A DNA stretch of 64,000 bases from contig JBITNC010000001.1 in assembly GCA_050084985.1 (NCBI GenBank), positions 50,530,001 through 50,594,000 on the forward strand, written 5' to 3'. The stretch is from Nageia nagi. Its lineage: Eukaryota; Pinophyta. The notes beneath the pieces were generated by a model that saw nothing but the letters and a program-made list of their open reading frames with translations, searched no databases and was not told where the DNA came from. The first letter of the stretch is position 1. Each line of letters starts with the position of its first letter. Below, in pieces: positions 11,906-22,617 of this stretch. Position numbers and translations under genes: made by a program.

Positions 11906-12059
11906 TGAGGTATTTGTGAAAGCCTTATTTTTTAGTGCTATGGACTCATGGTGTACGAAACTATTTTTTAGAAATCTTATACAATTGTAGAGTATAAAGC
12001 TAGGGGAGCAGTTGCAATAATCACAATAATTGTACTTTATCTTTCCTTTATCATATTTT

Positions 12060-12543
12060 TTTTTAAATTTCTAATGAATTATTATTTAGTATATAAAAAG
12101 TGTGTCACTTACTTAATTCATCTAAATACCAAAAAATATTTATAGATACCTTTTTAGTATTTAGGAATTAAATAAGTGCAACTTGACCATTCTTAACCTC
12201 ATGTAAACCTTGGGTAAAAAGGTGAGTTAAGGTGGGTTAAGGTGGGGTTCTCTCATATAAATAGAGAGCTTGGCCTTATTGTAAAACACACTTGAATAGA
12301 GAAAAGTTGTGCTCATGCTTTGTAGGTTGATAGGATAAGCGAGAGGTTGTAAGCATTGTAAGAACTATCTTTGAGAAGTAAAGATCTTAAGTTGAAGTGG
12401 AGTAATCTCACCTTGAGAGGAACCGCTATACATGATTGTCTCACTTATGTGTGATTGAGTGATTGTCTCTTGAGTTGTTACTTAGGAGTATAAGAACACT
12501 CCCTGGTGATCTTGGGTGTAGGAGGATTTATCTCTTTAATTTT
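12060..12543 (+). mobile_element. Solo copia-type LTR inside the CACTA element
   Basis: Comparing the duplicated PPR flanks around 12020-12600 and 13385-13440 shows an extra block of about 480 bp in the first copy. The block resembles the copia LTRs elsewhere in the window: a similar opening (TTAAATTTCTAATGAA), a CTTGGGTAAAA word, TATAAATAGAGAG at 12258-12270 as TATA box, and a GTGATTGTCTC-rich end. No internal domain adjoins it. Borders are approximate and no clean target duplication was found. Confidence 0.65.
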
Positions 12544-12544
12544 G

Positions 12545-12780
12545 TCTAGTCTTTTGTTTGGAATCATTATATTATCTTATTCCTATGTTTGCATTGATCG
12601 TATAGGCCTAAATTCTATGTAGTAATTCAATTCGATGTAGATTTTACAATATCCATGGATAAAATACCAAGAATGTTTTGGGCTGTAATTAAATCATATT
12701 TTCCATATTTATCTTCTAAATATTATTATCCAATTTAGATCATATTTTTTATAGATGTACACTACTCTCACGCTCTTTAA
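12545..12780 (+). repeat. PPR-flanking block repeated near 13425-13610
   Basis: Shares TTTGTTTGGA, CCTATGTTTGCAT, AATTCTATGTAGT and CCATGGATAAAA with 13425-13610. This is the second piece of the duplicated PPR flank, cut from the first by the solo LTR. Confidence 0.7.
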
Positions 12781-12789
12781 CATGTTTTA

Positions 12790-13380
12790 ACTTTGCAAAA
12801 TTGCAATGATGCATGATGTAAATACAGTTTCATGGAATGCAATGATTGGAGAATATACAATTCATGGCTAAAATAAACATTCTCTTAAACTCTTTGATCT
12901 AATAAAGTAGTTTAAGAACCATACCTAACAACATAACCTTTATATGTGTTCTACTTGCATGCAACCACACAGGTTTAGTGGATGAGGCTTGTAAATACTT
13001 TAATAACATAAGTGACTTGTATTGCATTATTCCTATGATGAATAATTAATATGCATTGTTGACCTTCTTGATCATCCAAGATATCTTGAGGAACCTTTAA
13101 ACTTCATTTCCAATAGATGCCCATAAAACTTGAATTAGGTGTGTGGATTTTTCTACTTGATGCTTTTAGATCAAATAAGATTGTAGGAATAGGGAAATTT
13201 GTGGCAACAATCATTTTTTTTAAGCCTAAAAATGCTCCATCTTATGTTCTTTAAAATATTTTTTCTTAAGTGGTTAACTGGGATGATGTTCAAAGAGTAA
13301 ATATATTGATGAAAGATAAAGGAATCAAGAAGACACCTGGATGTAGTTGAATTGAAGTTCATAAAAGTAAACGTTCTTTA
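12790..13380 (+). pseudogene. PPR pseudogene, C-terminal repeat plus E/E+ motif
   Basis: Reads MHDVNTVSWNAMIGEY at about 12811-12860, then a stretch like ...LLACNHTGLVDEACKYF near 12945-13000. The typical PPR C-terminal end follows at 13270-13365: WDDVQRVNILMKDKGIKKTP and then GCS with a stop where W is expected, followed by IEVHKSK. That end is diagnostic of the E/E+ extension of PLS-class PPR proteins, which act in organelle RNA editing. No DYW domain follows. It is broken by stops and frame changes. Confidence 0.83.
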
Positions 13381-13629
13381 ATTTTACTTTGCTCTTTCCT
13401 TTATCATTTTATCTGGTTATTTTGTTTGGATTCATTCTATTATCTTGTGCCTATGTTTGCATAATCCATTTGGGTCCAAATTCTATGTAGTCATTTCTTT
13501 ATAGGTTGATGCATATTTTGCGATGTCCATGGATAAAAATACTAAGAGTGTTTCGATGGAATTATATCATATTTTGCAAATTTAACTACAAAAAATTACT
13601 ATACAAATTTTATTATTAGAATTATTTAG

Positions 13630-13735
13630 AGATAGAAGTGAAAAATTTGGCCTATAAGGCTTTCAAATATATGATGCAAACATAGTTTCATGGACTGCAC
13701 AATTATAGAAGGATGATAAGACTTGTGAGGGATGA
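13630..13735 (+). pseudogene. Third PPR fragment
   Basis: A short copy of the motif that normally precedes VSWNAMI (GATGCAAACATAGTTTCATG at 13673-13692), followed by non-PPR sequence. Confidence 0.55.
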
Positions 13736-13786
13736 AAACTAATTCCATCATTTCAAACATGGAGAATGTTCTTGTGGAGATTATTG

Positions 13787-13975
13787 TTGATGCAAAGTAC
13801 TACAAGATCTAAAGAGTCTTGCATAATGACATGTTACATACTTCTAGGTAGAAAGAAATCATATTTCATTTTATCTTTTCAAAACATATTATTGTTAAAT
13901 ATTTATACAAATAGATAATGTTTTGATTATTGGTCTCATATTGTCAAGTGAATGCAACTACCTACTTATATTGAT
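13787..13975 (+). repeat. Duplicated non-coding block, copy 2
   Basis: Second copy of 11718-11905; shares TAAAGAGTCTTGCATAATGA and GTCAAGTGAA words. Confidence 0.75.
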
Positions 13976-16029
13976 ATGAATTTGATAGTTCTTAATAAAT
14001 TGGTTTCCTTAAGTGGCCAAGGAGCAAGACGTATAGATGTATACATTTAGTTTGATTATTTTATTGTGAAAAATCTTTCCTTATTGTATTTTTATTATTT
14101 CTAGTAAAATAACAATTATGTCTTCTTTCAATTTAGAAAGATGTGAATATATATTTTTAAGTTTTCTACTTATTTGCATAATAATTTTTTAATATAATTT
14201 AGTTAAACTAGAATACATTATCCATATATTGCTTCTTGTGATGCTTTCTACCAATTTCATTAGATGTGTGGCTATTAGACATTATTACCTAAATATTATA
14301 TTAACTACTTCAAACAAGTTTATTTTCTTATAAAACTTGTGTTTAGATTTCTATTAGTAAAAATATTTATTAATGATTAGAGCTATATGCTATATTTTAT
14401 TCTTGTTATCTTTAATATAGTGTAAGCTCCTTGTGATGTCTTATAGGTGTTAGGACTCTAATAAGGATCAATAAAAGAATGCATGGTAAATGTAAATTCA
14501 TATATCATGGCATTTCATTCCACAACCTTTACTTTCTAGATGGTAGGTGCAACCAAATGAATGTTCCAAGTAGTGCATTTTGATTGATGTATATTGTATA
14601 AATTTTCTATTATACAACTTTATAATATACTACCCTTATGCATATGTTTCTTGGATTTTCTTAGCTACCCACCTCAATAGATTATCTAACAATTTTTGGG
14701 GATATTATAAGTGGGTTTAGGAGTAGTTGTTGTTAATTGCAACAAGGTTAAAATGCCTTTATTTGTGTTCCCCTAAAGTTGATTTACATGTTATTATATT
14801 CTTAATTTATTTTCTTATATTGTTGTATCTAGTACATTATAATAATGTCCTTTTGTATTTCATTTAGTTGAAATTATTCATTTTGTGGCCATACTTCAAC
14901 ATATATTATACACTCCAATATCATGTAAATGCTTTTTTAGAGTCTCAAATAGGGACCTTAAAGTTTTTCTTCTTTATTCATTTTGAGGGTGTTATGAGGA
15001 TATTTTATGCAAAATTCATAGGGTAGCTTTTCAAATACAACGAAGTTTTAAAAAGCTTTTGACAAGGGAGAAAAATTAATGTAAATGAATAATAATTTCT
15101 TTTTGGGAAAGCAACAATGTATATTACCACAAACAAATATTGTTTGCATTTGAAGCTATATAAATTTGATAGGTTGTTTCTAGCTAGCTATATTAAAATA
15201 CTTGGAGGCCTACAAATCATACATATTGTATGGATATCTTATGATCATTGCAATCCATAGTATTAGGTCTATCTATTTTATTTTATCAAAGAGTACATAG
15301 GCCTTTTGTTTCCAAATAACTGTTAATGTTAAATTATTCAAACTATTGATATAGATTATTATTAAAAATATGTAAATCCTTCAAGCAAGTAGACCTTTTA
15401 TTTCTAAATAATTGTTAATGTTAAATTACTCAAGCTACCGATATAGATTGTTATTAAAAACATGTAAACCCTTCAAGATTAGGCCTTTTATTTTTCAATG
15501 TTAGTTGATCATATTCTCTTTTGCTACCATGCTCAGCATCTCCCCCATTGTACATGTATATGATTCCTTGGATTGGGGAGCTAGAAGAACCATGTTGGGT
15601 TTTATATTTAAGATTGATTTATGATTTATACATTTTGATATTTTTTATAATTTAGGGTTGAAGTTCATGTATTTAGTGATATACATAAAATTTGATCAAT
15701 CTTGAGCATGGCCATTTGAAAATATTCAATGGATTAGTTAAGACAACTTTAAAATTTTCAATTTTATGGAGTATTTGCAACTTCAAAAATTTTAATATCA
15801 TGTGATCATTATAGTCCATCAAATTGTGTTTCTCTGGTGCACTTTGTAAAAGGGTATACAAACCTTCTATATGTTCTTGTAAATTTGATTTTTCCTTTAT
15901 TCACATAATATAAATGAGTTATGTGGAGGTTGATGATAAATAATTGCTTCTTTGCCATCCTTTATAGAGGTTGATGAACATTATGAAATATATGCATAGT
16001 TTCTATATTTGTTACAAATCCTTTTCATA
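13976..16029. other. Unrecognised interior of the CACTA element
   Basis: About 2 kb of AT-rich DNA without a transposase or other recognisable coding region. A short direct repeat (TTTATTTCTAAATAATTGTTA type) occurs twice near 15305 and 15400, about 95 bp apart. Confidence 0.5.
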
Positions 16030-16165
16030 TTTTATTATACAATAGAGATTTTGAGGTAGTTTTAAGCCATCTCTAAATTATTTTTAAGGTGGTTTTAAAC
16101 TCTCTCTAAAGGATTTTTTAAGGTGGTTTCAAGACCTAGAGAGGTGGTTCTAAACCATCATCATA
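16030..16165 (+). repeat. CACTA subterminal repeats
   Basis: The word GAGGTGGTTTTAAACC(A)TCTCTAAA recurs about four times, partly in inverted form, next to the right end. Similar but fewer words (GAGGTAGTTTAAGA, GGCAATTTTTAACC) lie next to the left end at 9565-9680. In CACTA elements such subterminal repeats are where the transposase-associated protein binds. Confidence 0.65.
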
Positions 16166-16242
16166 GGATCAAGTTTTGGTGATGCCCTCATAGATAATGG
16201 AAAAATAACTATCAATAAATAGCTTTAGCGAGGGTTTAAAAT

Positions 16243-16270
16243 TTTCCCAAAGGCCTTTTTTGGTCTAGTG
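16243..16270 (-). repeat. CACTA terminal inverted repeat, right
   Basis: Read inward on the minus strand it begins CACTAGACCAAAAAAGGCC, matching the left end with few mismatches. Confidence 0.85.
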
Positions 16271-16273
16271 TAT

Positions 16274-16666
16274 AAACTAATTTTAGCTTAGGTTTTTTTG
16301 CATTGCTCAATCATGTTGTTACCTCCAAGATCCTTTGAAATTTCAATTTTTCGATAGTTATAGGATTAAATGTTATTTTAGGTCATCCTCTCTTAGCATG
16401 ATAAAGCACATATTAGTTGATCACCACATTCACTGATTGATTTTCTTCATTTTTAACTCTAAAAAGCTATATATTTTCCTTAATCAATAAGTTATTGGAT
16501 TTCTCTTCTTAATGTGGTACATTGATTTGTTGTATGTCCTCTAATTTAATGAACCCATAATAATAGTCTTCTTTGCACTTTTTGTATTATTATCATCCTA
16601 AGCTTTCTTTGGAAGAGGTTTGAACAATTTATTATTTTAACCAATTTTGCAAAATAAATCTATGAA
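16274..16666. other. Spacer between CACTA and copia elements
   Basis: No gene or repeat recognised. Confidence 0.5.
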
Positions 16667-16671
16667 GTATC

Positions 16672-17171
16672 TGTTCGAATGTATAATGCATTATTGTAAA
16701 GGTTTTATAATAATCTTCTATGTAAGTTCACTAATACTTAAGGGTATCATTTGATAACTTAAGTATTTAAGTGAATATGATAATGTAACTTGTCCTACAC
16801 TCCATGTCATGAGCATGCCCCTTGGGTAAAAGGATGTGCATGTTATGCTTTTGTACATTGGATAAAAGGGGGATCCAAAGAGGGATTTTGGCCTATAAAT
16901 AGAAGGCTCCCTCTTTGTGATTACTCACCAATTTTGTAGAGTAAAACTATGCTATAGGATAGTGTTTAGGAGATGAGTTAGGAGAATTGTAAGAGATTCA
17001 TGTTTGTGAATGAAGTGAGATCTAGTTAGTGGATGTACTCCTATTGGAGGAACTACTTACATCTTGTGTTATCTTTGTGAGATTGCTTTGTGAGTTTGTT
17101 ATATGTGTATTATGAGCTTTCATGTGATCTTAGAAGTTTAGAGTTGTTCTTGTTATAGTTCAATTCTCTCA
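16672..17171 (+). repeat. 5' LTR of outer copia element, 500 bp
   Basis: TGTTCGAATG...TTCTCTCA. TATA box CTATAAATAG near 16891-16900. Direct partner of 32889-33387, with roughly 28 differences by eye. Confidence 0.93.
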
Positions 17172-17173
17172 TT

Positions 17174-17185
17174 TGGTTTCAGAGC
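17174..17185 (+). other. Primer binding site, initiator-Met type
   Basis: TGGTTTCAGAGC, two bases after the LTR; one mismatch to the usual TGGTATCAGAGC. Confidence 0.85.
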
Positions 17186-19734
17186 ATGGTGTGGAAGCTC
17201 TTCTTCAACATCTTGGAAGTTTTAAACCTACTCTTTATTGTAAGGTAAAAGATCTTCAAAGGTATAACCTCCTTTCCTTTTTTTTTATTATTACATGATA
17301 CTAACATCTTTTTGTTAGTCACAATTTATTTTTGAGGAAATTTGCTTAATATAATAATGTATAATTATTATACATTTTTATTAACCTTTTATGTTAATTA
17401 TTAAGCAATTTTTAAAAGATTATAATTAATAATTAACATATTATTTTTCATTGCTACTAAATGTATAATTAATACTATATTCTTTTATTTCTACAATAAC
17501 TTTGTAAAATAAAAATTATAGAAAAATGAAATTAGTATTTTTTTCATGAAGTCTCTATATTATATTCAAGCAAAAATCAAAGATTTATTTTTTTGTGGCT
17601 TGCTCACGGCCTCCCAAAAATCAAAAGGTTTAATTAAGGGTTTGCAATTTTTTTTCTTTGGCCTACTCACAGCCTCTCAATAGCCATGCAAACCCTTCTC
17701 TGCATTTCAGCCTGTGTCACCTCCTCTTTAGCGTATGATGCCTCCACCTTGTCATCCCCTCTTCAGCCTATGATGAGAAAGAGTGTCCACTTTGTTGCCT
17801 CCTCTTCAATATTTCTCAAAAGTGTCCAAAGAACTTGAAGCATGGTGACAATGTGTTGGTGATCTTTCTTTGGTTTAATCTGGCACCTTACACCATCTGC
17901 GCCATCATTTGTGTGATAAAATAGTGCCTTTTCTCTGTTCTTTCAACATCTTCTTTATTTCCAAGCCTCTTCTCTCCTCCTAATTATCGATTAAAAGCTT
18001 ATAAATCATCCTTGGATGAATTCGGTTCTGAGAAGGAACCAAGTCTTCTTGTGTTTCCCTTTCTCTGCCATGACGTCTACTCAGATGGTTTTGGACGACC
18101 TCTACCTATTCAAAACCCCACACTGCTAGGGTGCAGCTGTGGTGGTGGTTGTGGTTGTGGTTGTTCCACTTTTTTTTTACAATATCATTAAATACCTTTT
18201 TTTTTAATTGCTTGCATGCTTTCTCATAAATTTAAGAGGGGGCACCTTTTTTTATTTTTGCACCTACCAATTTTAGTTTCTTGCTATGTACTCCAAATTT
18301 AATCTTGTCATCAAGAACTTGCCATCATTTAGGCACAGACTAAGTTTTTTTTAGAGTAGAGTAAACTCTTTGTTCTAAATTTAATGCTAGTCATCATTTT
18401 TTTTCCTATTTTGGTATTAACTTCACTAACCAATTAAGGTCGACTTTAATACCTTGGTAAGTCTTTAATTCCTTAAAAAAATTTACTTAAGCATGTTATT
18501 TTTTATTTCCTTAATTTTCTAAAAAAAATAGGGGGAATTTTTTATATAATTCTTTACTTAAAATTAAAAAATCCTCATATTGCATAATGTAGTATGTTAT
18601 CTTTAGAGGTTAAAATTGTAAGTTAAAGAGGGGAGGAATTGTATAAACCTTTTACTTAATTTTTTAGATAATACATATAATGTCAACCTAGTTCTCTAAA
18701 TTCCTTTATGCAAAGTCAACAAATGAACTTATGCAAACTATGGAAATGATGAAATATTTGATAATCTGATAGATAGACTTATGCAAATATTGCATGCTTA
18801 GGACTTAATTTTTAAGTTAATGATGCATACTTAGGACTTAATTTAAATGCTTAAGACTTTTTTATAATACATGCTTATTACTTAAAAATTTTAAGTTATA
18901 ATGCAATTTACTTCCTTATGCAAAATGAACTTGTGCAAAATTAGGAATGATGTAAAGATTTCCTTTAGGGGTTGGTAAACAAAACCCATTGGACATTAAG
19001 GTTTTAAATCTTGAATGGATGATGCTTTTACTTATACTCTTTTACTTCATGTTTTGCATTTTGATTTATTTTTTTATGCAATCAAAATGCAAACATTGAT
19101 ATGATCAACTCCCTAAAATGGACACATCTGCATGTACATTCTGCAACATGACTTATTTAGGGAGCCATGAGGTGAAGACAGGTAGATTGGAGTCTTTAAG
19201 TTTGATGATCCAAATAGTGAAAAGTCTATACTTTTCAATTGCTTCTAAGTCCTTTGTTGGTCTAGGCATAACTCCAATAGGTGGATAGGCATGTGTGTAG
19301 TGATGCCACATGTCTACACGTCCATTCAGAGATTATCTTAATAACCTACGAGGATAACTTGAAACCTAATCAAGATTAATAATTTGGTTGATCTAATAAA
19401 TATCATAACCTTGGAAAATAGTAGGTACTTCTCCTTATGAGAGTATAATACTAACCAAGAAAAATTGATTGAGGATTGGTAGTACTTGGACTCCTCTTGT
19501 GTGGGCATCCAAGTGAAGGTCTAATTTTTAGACAAGAAAACAAGCCTCAATAATGTCACTCTTCTTCTATGGTTCTTAAGATGGGAAATATATTTGGGTA
19601 CATGGGATGTATATTTGAATTGTAAAATATTTGCACTTGTGAATCAAATCAAGCATGTCTTAGTTAATTAAATGTAACATGTAATGTTGTTTATTAAATC
19701 ACATGCTTATTATTTTTCACATTTTATGTAGCAA
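17186..19734 (+). other. Long untranslated leader of outer copia element
   Basis: 2.5 kb separates primer site and gag. The 3' part (about 18960-19340) is shared with the leader of the nested copy (ACACATCTGCA, GGGAGCCA and ACGTCCATTCAG words). A less AT-rich stretch at about 17580-18170 is not shared. It contains pyrimidine-rich text and a GTGGTGGTTGTGG run and may be captured foreign sequence. Confidence 0.7.
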
Positions 19735-20723
19735 ATGGGAGAATCTTTTTACCCAAACACATTCTTGATGGTTCTAACTTTGGTATTTGAGAACCTTGGA
19801 TGAGAGCTGAATTGCAAGTAAGAAAGCTTTGGCAAATAGTAAATAAGAATCTTGTACCTCCTATAAATGATAAGGCATTAGAGGATTATAACACAAAGAA
19901 TGAGTTGGCAACCTCCATGATCTTTTATGTAGTTTCAGATGATGTGCTCTTGATAATTTTCTCTTCAACCTCAACAAAGGAAGCTTGGGATAAGCTTAAA
20001 AAAATCTACCTTAGTTCAAAGTTTTCAAGAAGGTTTACCATTCTTCAAAAGTTACTTCAATCTCATCAAGGGAAAGATAAAAATGTGGCTATCTACTTGA
20101 ATAAAATCATTAACCTAAGGATCCAAATTGTTGCTTGTATGTACAACTAGATCAATGATGAGTTCATGGTCTTCATCATTCTTCAAAGTATTTCTTCAAA
20201 GTTTGAAAACTTTATGATGGTTATGAAAATAAAGCTTGATTATGAAGAAGAAGTCTTCTCCCTTGAGAATCTTTCTAGGCTAATTTTGAAGCATGAGAAA
20301 ATCTTTAACAAAAAGGTGTTGATTTCTTCTCCTAAAGATAATAACGTTGCTCTTGGAGTAACCAAAACTCTTTTCAAAAAGAAGTTCAACCATCAAAAGA
20401 AATCTTATCCTTCTTATTTCATAAGGTTTAAGAAAAAGGGTAATGGCTATAGTAGTAGGAATAATGGCAACAATAGGATCAACAACAATAGCAATAGGAA
20501 CAACGATAGCCATTTCAAGTAAAGAGATGGAAAAGGTAAAGCAAACAATCCATATATTAAATAAAAATTTGATGGTAATTGTAACTATTATGGCATCTAA
20601 TTTCACAAAGAAGTTGATTTCTACAAAAAGAAAAGAGAAAAAAAGAATAAAGGTAATGGAAATGTAAAGAACTTCAAAAGAAAGAAGAATATTCAAGCTG
20701 ATTTTGCTGCAATACTGTACTCC
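19735..20723 (+). pseudogene. copia gag, outer element
   Basis: Capsid segment of the UBN2/copia gag type: AELQVRKLWQIVNKNL, then EAWDKLKKIYLSS and RRFTILQKLLQ. The start is damaged (a TGA at the WEP site near 19789 and a one-base shift by comparison with the nested copy). From 19800 gag and protease share one frame, broken by TAG at 20148-20150 and TAA at 20521-20523. The nucleocapsid knuckle (about 20580-20625) reads C-NY-Y...H...F, so the second and fourth ligands are missing, and a further stop lies inside it. Confidence 0.88.
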
Positions 20724-20936
20724 ATGTCTCGCATTTTTTCATCTGATTGTATTGTTGACTTTAGTTGCACTAATCACCTATGCTTTGAAAATGAAAAGTT
20801 TGATAACTTTCACAAGTATAGAAAAGATACGATTTTGATAGGTGATAACTCTACCCTTGAAGTTCACGGAATTGGAAGTGTGTTGATTCACAGAAAGGTT
20901 CTTGATAATGTGCTCTATGTTTTAAGCTTAGGATGA
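20724..20936 (+). pseudogene. copia aspartic protease, outer element
   Basis: CIVDFSCTNHLCF replaces the usual DSG active-site loop; IGDNSTLEVHGIGSV and LDNVLYVL follow as in copia proteases. The active site reads DFS, so it cannot be catalytic. In frame with gag. Confidence 0.85.
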
Positions 20937-21372
20937 ACCTTCTCTCCATAATCCAATTTGCTAGAAAAGGGTACTCTTTTGTGTTCAACTCTTAATCCTG
21001 GTGCATTAAGAAAGTACTTGCCATGTTGGTTAAAGGGTTAGTAAAAGACGATCTCTACATTATGGATCAAGTTCTATCAAAGATGTGTCTTGCTACAAGT
21101 ATGTGTTCTAGAAGCAATATTTGGCACCAACATTTAGGGCACCTTAACCATAAGAGTATTCAAGATATGAAAGACTAAGAACTTGTGGAAGGTTTTCCTT
21201 CAATTTCTACTTTGATTGGTTTATGCGAGAAGTGCATTCTTGGTAAGATGCATAAACAAAAGTTTGAAAAAGATAAGGCAATAAGAGCATCTCAACCTCT
21301 TCAACTTGTGCATTCAGATTTGATGGGTCCATTTTATACTAAGTCGCTTGGAGGAGCATCTTATGTCTTGAA
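20937..21372 (+). pseudogene. copia integrase N-terminal part, outer element
   Basis: Pre-integrase zinc module at about 21120-21255: IWHQHLGHLNHKSIQ then GLCEKCILGK, giving the HHCC ligands. The start of the core follows (LVHSDLMGPF, first catalytic Asp). A stop lies at 21177-21179 and a frameshift between 20936 and 21050. The nested element cuts the gene just after GGASYVL. Confidence 0.88.
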
Positions 21373-21861
21373 TGAAGGAATTAGTTCTACACTAATCCTT
21401 AAGGTCCAAGACTATAGGAAATTTAATCATTCAACATCTACAAGCTAATAACACCATTCACATAAGATAACACCAATATAAGTGGTTCCTCCCTCCTTGG
21501 GAGTACATCCACAACTAGATCTCAATTCTCAAACTATGCACCCTCTTATTACAATTCCTTTCTCTCCTACACAAACTAGTAGAGTAATCTTACTCAAAAA
21601 TTAAGTAATATTACAAGAGGAGAGGCCCTCTATTTATAGCATGAGAGCACCTCCCTAACTTCCCTTTAACCCAAGGGTAAGGTTAGGGTTACAATAAATA
21701 TATTACCTAACTTTAACCTACCAACTAACCACATGGTAAGGTCAAAGTTTACATGATAAAGAATTCAATTAATCCCTTAAGGTATCTAAATATCCTTTAA
21801 GTGATTAATTGAATTTACAAGGAGTTTATATATTCACAATATTTCATTACAAATTCTAACA
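21373..21861 (-). repeat. 3' LTR of nested copia element, 489 bp
   Basis: Read on the minus strand it runs TGTTAGAATT...CCTTCA. TATA box CTATAAATAGAGG (plus-strand CCTCTATTTATAG near 21628). Confidence 0.94.
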
Positions 21862-21873
21862 CTCCCCCTTAAT
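21862..21873 (-). other. Polypurine tract of nested element
   Basis: Minus strand ATTAAGGGGGAG directly before the LTR TG. Primes plus-strand DNA synthesis. Confidence 0.85.
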
Positions 21874-22617
21874 GCAATATTGGGATAGAACGTAGAAGAG
21901 AGAAGAGAGAAGAGAGAGAGTAAGAGAGAGTTCTCCTCCATAGAGATACAAGCAGAGATGAGAACATTTACATATTTGAGAATCTTTTTGAGAACTAGTT
22001 TGAGACTCACTACATTACCATTTGACAAAATGGTTTACAATACAATCATTAACCACAACTGGTTTCACTATACATAGTAGTCGATCAACTTTAAGCTGAC
22101 ATGTGAGTCTCCATGAGCTTACTTACACAAGGTGAGTAACTTGCATTTCTGAAGATCCTGCATGCTACAAGCAACTCATGAACAAAATTAGTTAGATGCA
22201 TCATATATTCATTTTATTAAATAGGAGAATCAAATAATGTCATCTTATAAATAACTGATCAATGGTGCATAATAAGTCATCACGGAGATGCCAAGCCATC
22301 ACTCATAGTCACCTGTTGTATATAGACATGTGTTGATCATTAATAGAGCATAACATATAGATGAATGTACAATGCCTAAAGACACATACCAGATCTTCTC
22401 ATATGAATACTTGAACAATGAAACTGATTGATCAATTATATGCTCAAAAAATTGTACAACAAGTTTCTCACACAGAGCAAACTTACCACGGAGGTATAAA
22501 ATGTACTAGAAGTTCCTCACATAGAGCGAACTTACCATGGAGGTATATCATAATCAACACTATATAACAACAAAAAAAGAGCCTCTTAGAGGTGAAGTTG
22601 TCATCATTAACAAAAGT
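21874..22617 (-). other. Long 3' untranslated region of nested element
   Basis: About 745 bp between the pol stop and the polypurine tract, with no coding. It contains a 49-bp tandem pair (units at 22462 and 22511, CTCACAYAGAGC and GGAGGTATA words). The outer element has an equivalent 680-bp region. Confidence 0.7.

Larger units (their letters stand above)
9533..16273. mobile_element. Non-autonomous CACTA transposon with captured PPR sequence
   Basis: Starts CACTATACCAAAAATGGGC at 9536 and ends GGCCTTTTTTGGTCTAGTG at 16270. The ends are inverted copies of about 28 bp with few mismatches. A 3-bp target duplication TAT flanks both ends (9533-9535 and 16271-16273), as expected for the CACTA superfamily (En/Spm type). 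No transposase coding is visible in the 6.7 kb between. The interior instead contains several broken PPR segments and a solo copia LTR. It would need a transposase supplied in trans. The captured fragments indicate a Pack-CACTA-like capture, or insertion of PPR debris followed by rearrangement. Confidence 0.85.

Noticed and set aside
20280-20696. 138-codon minus frame
   Set aside because: Shadow of copia gag on the other strand; composition is that of a reverse-complemented Asn/Lys-rich region.
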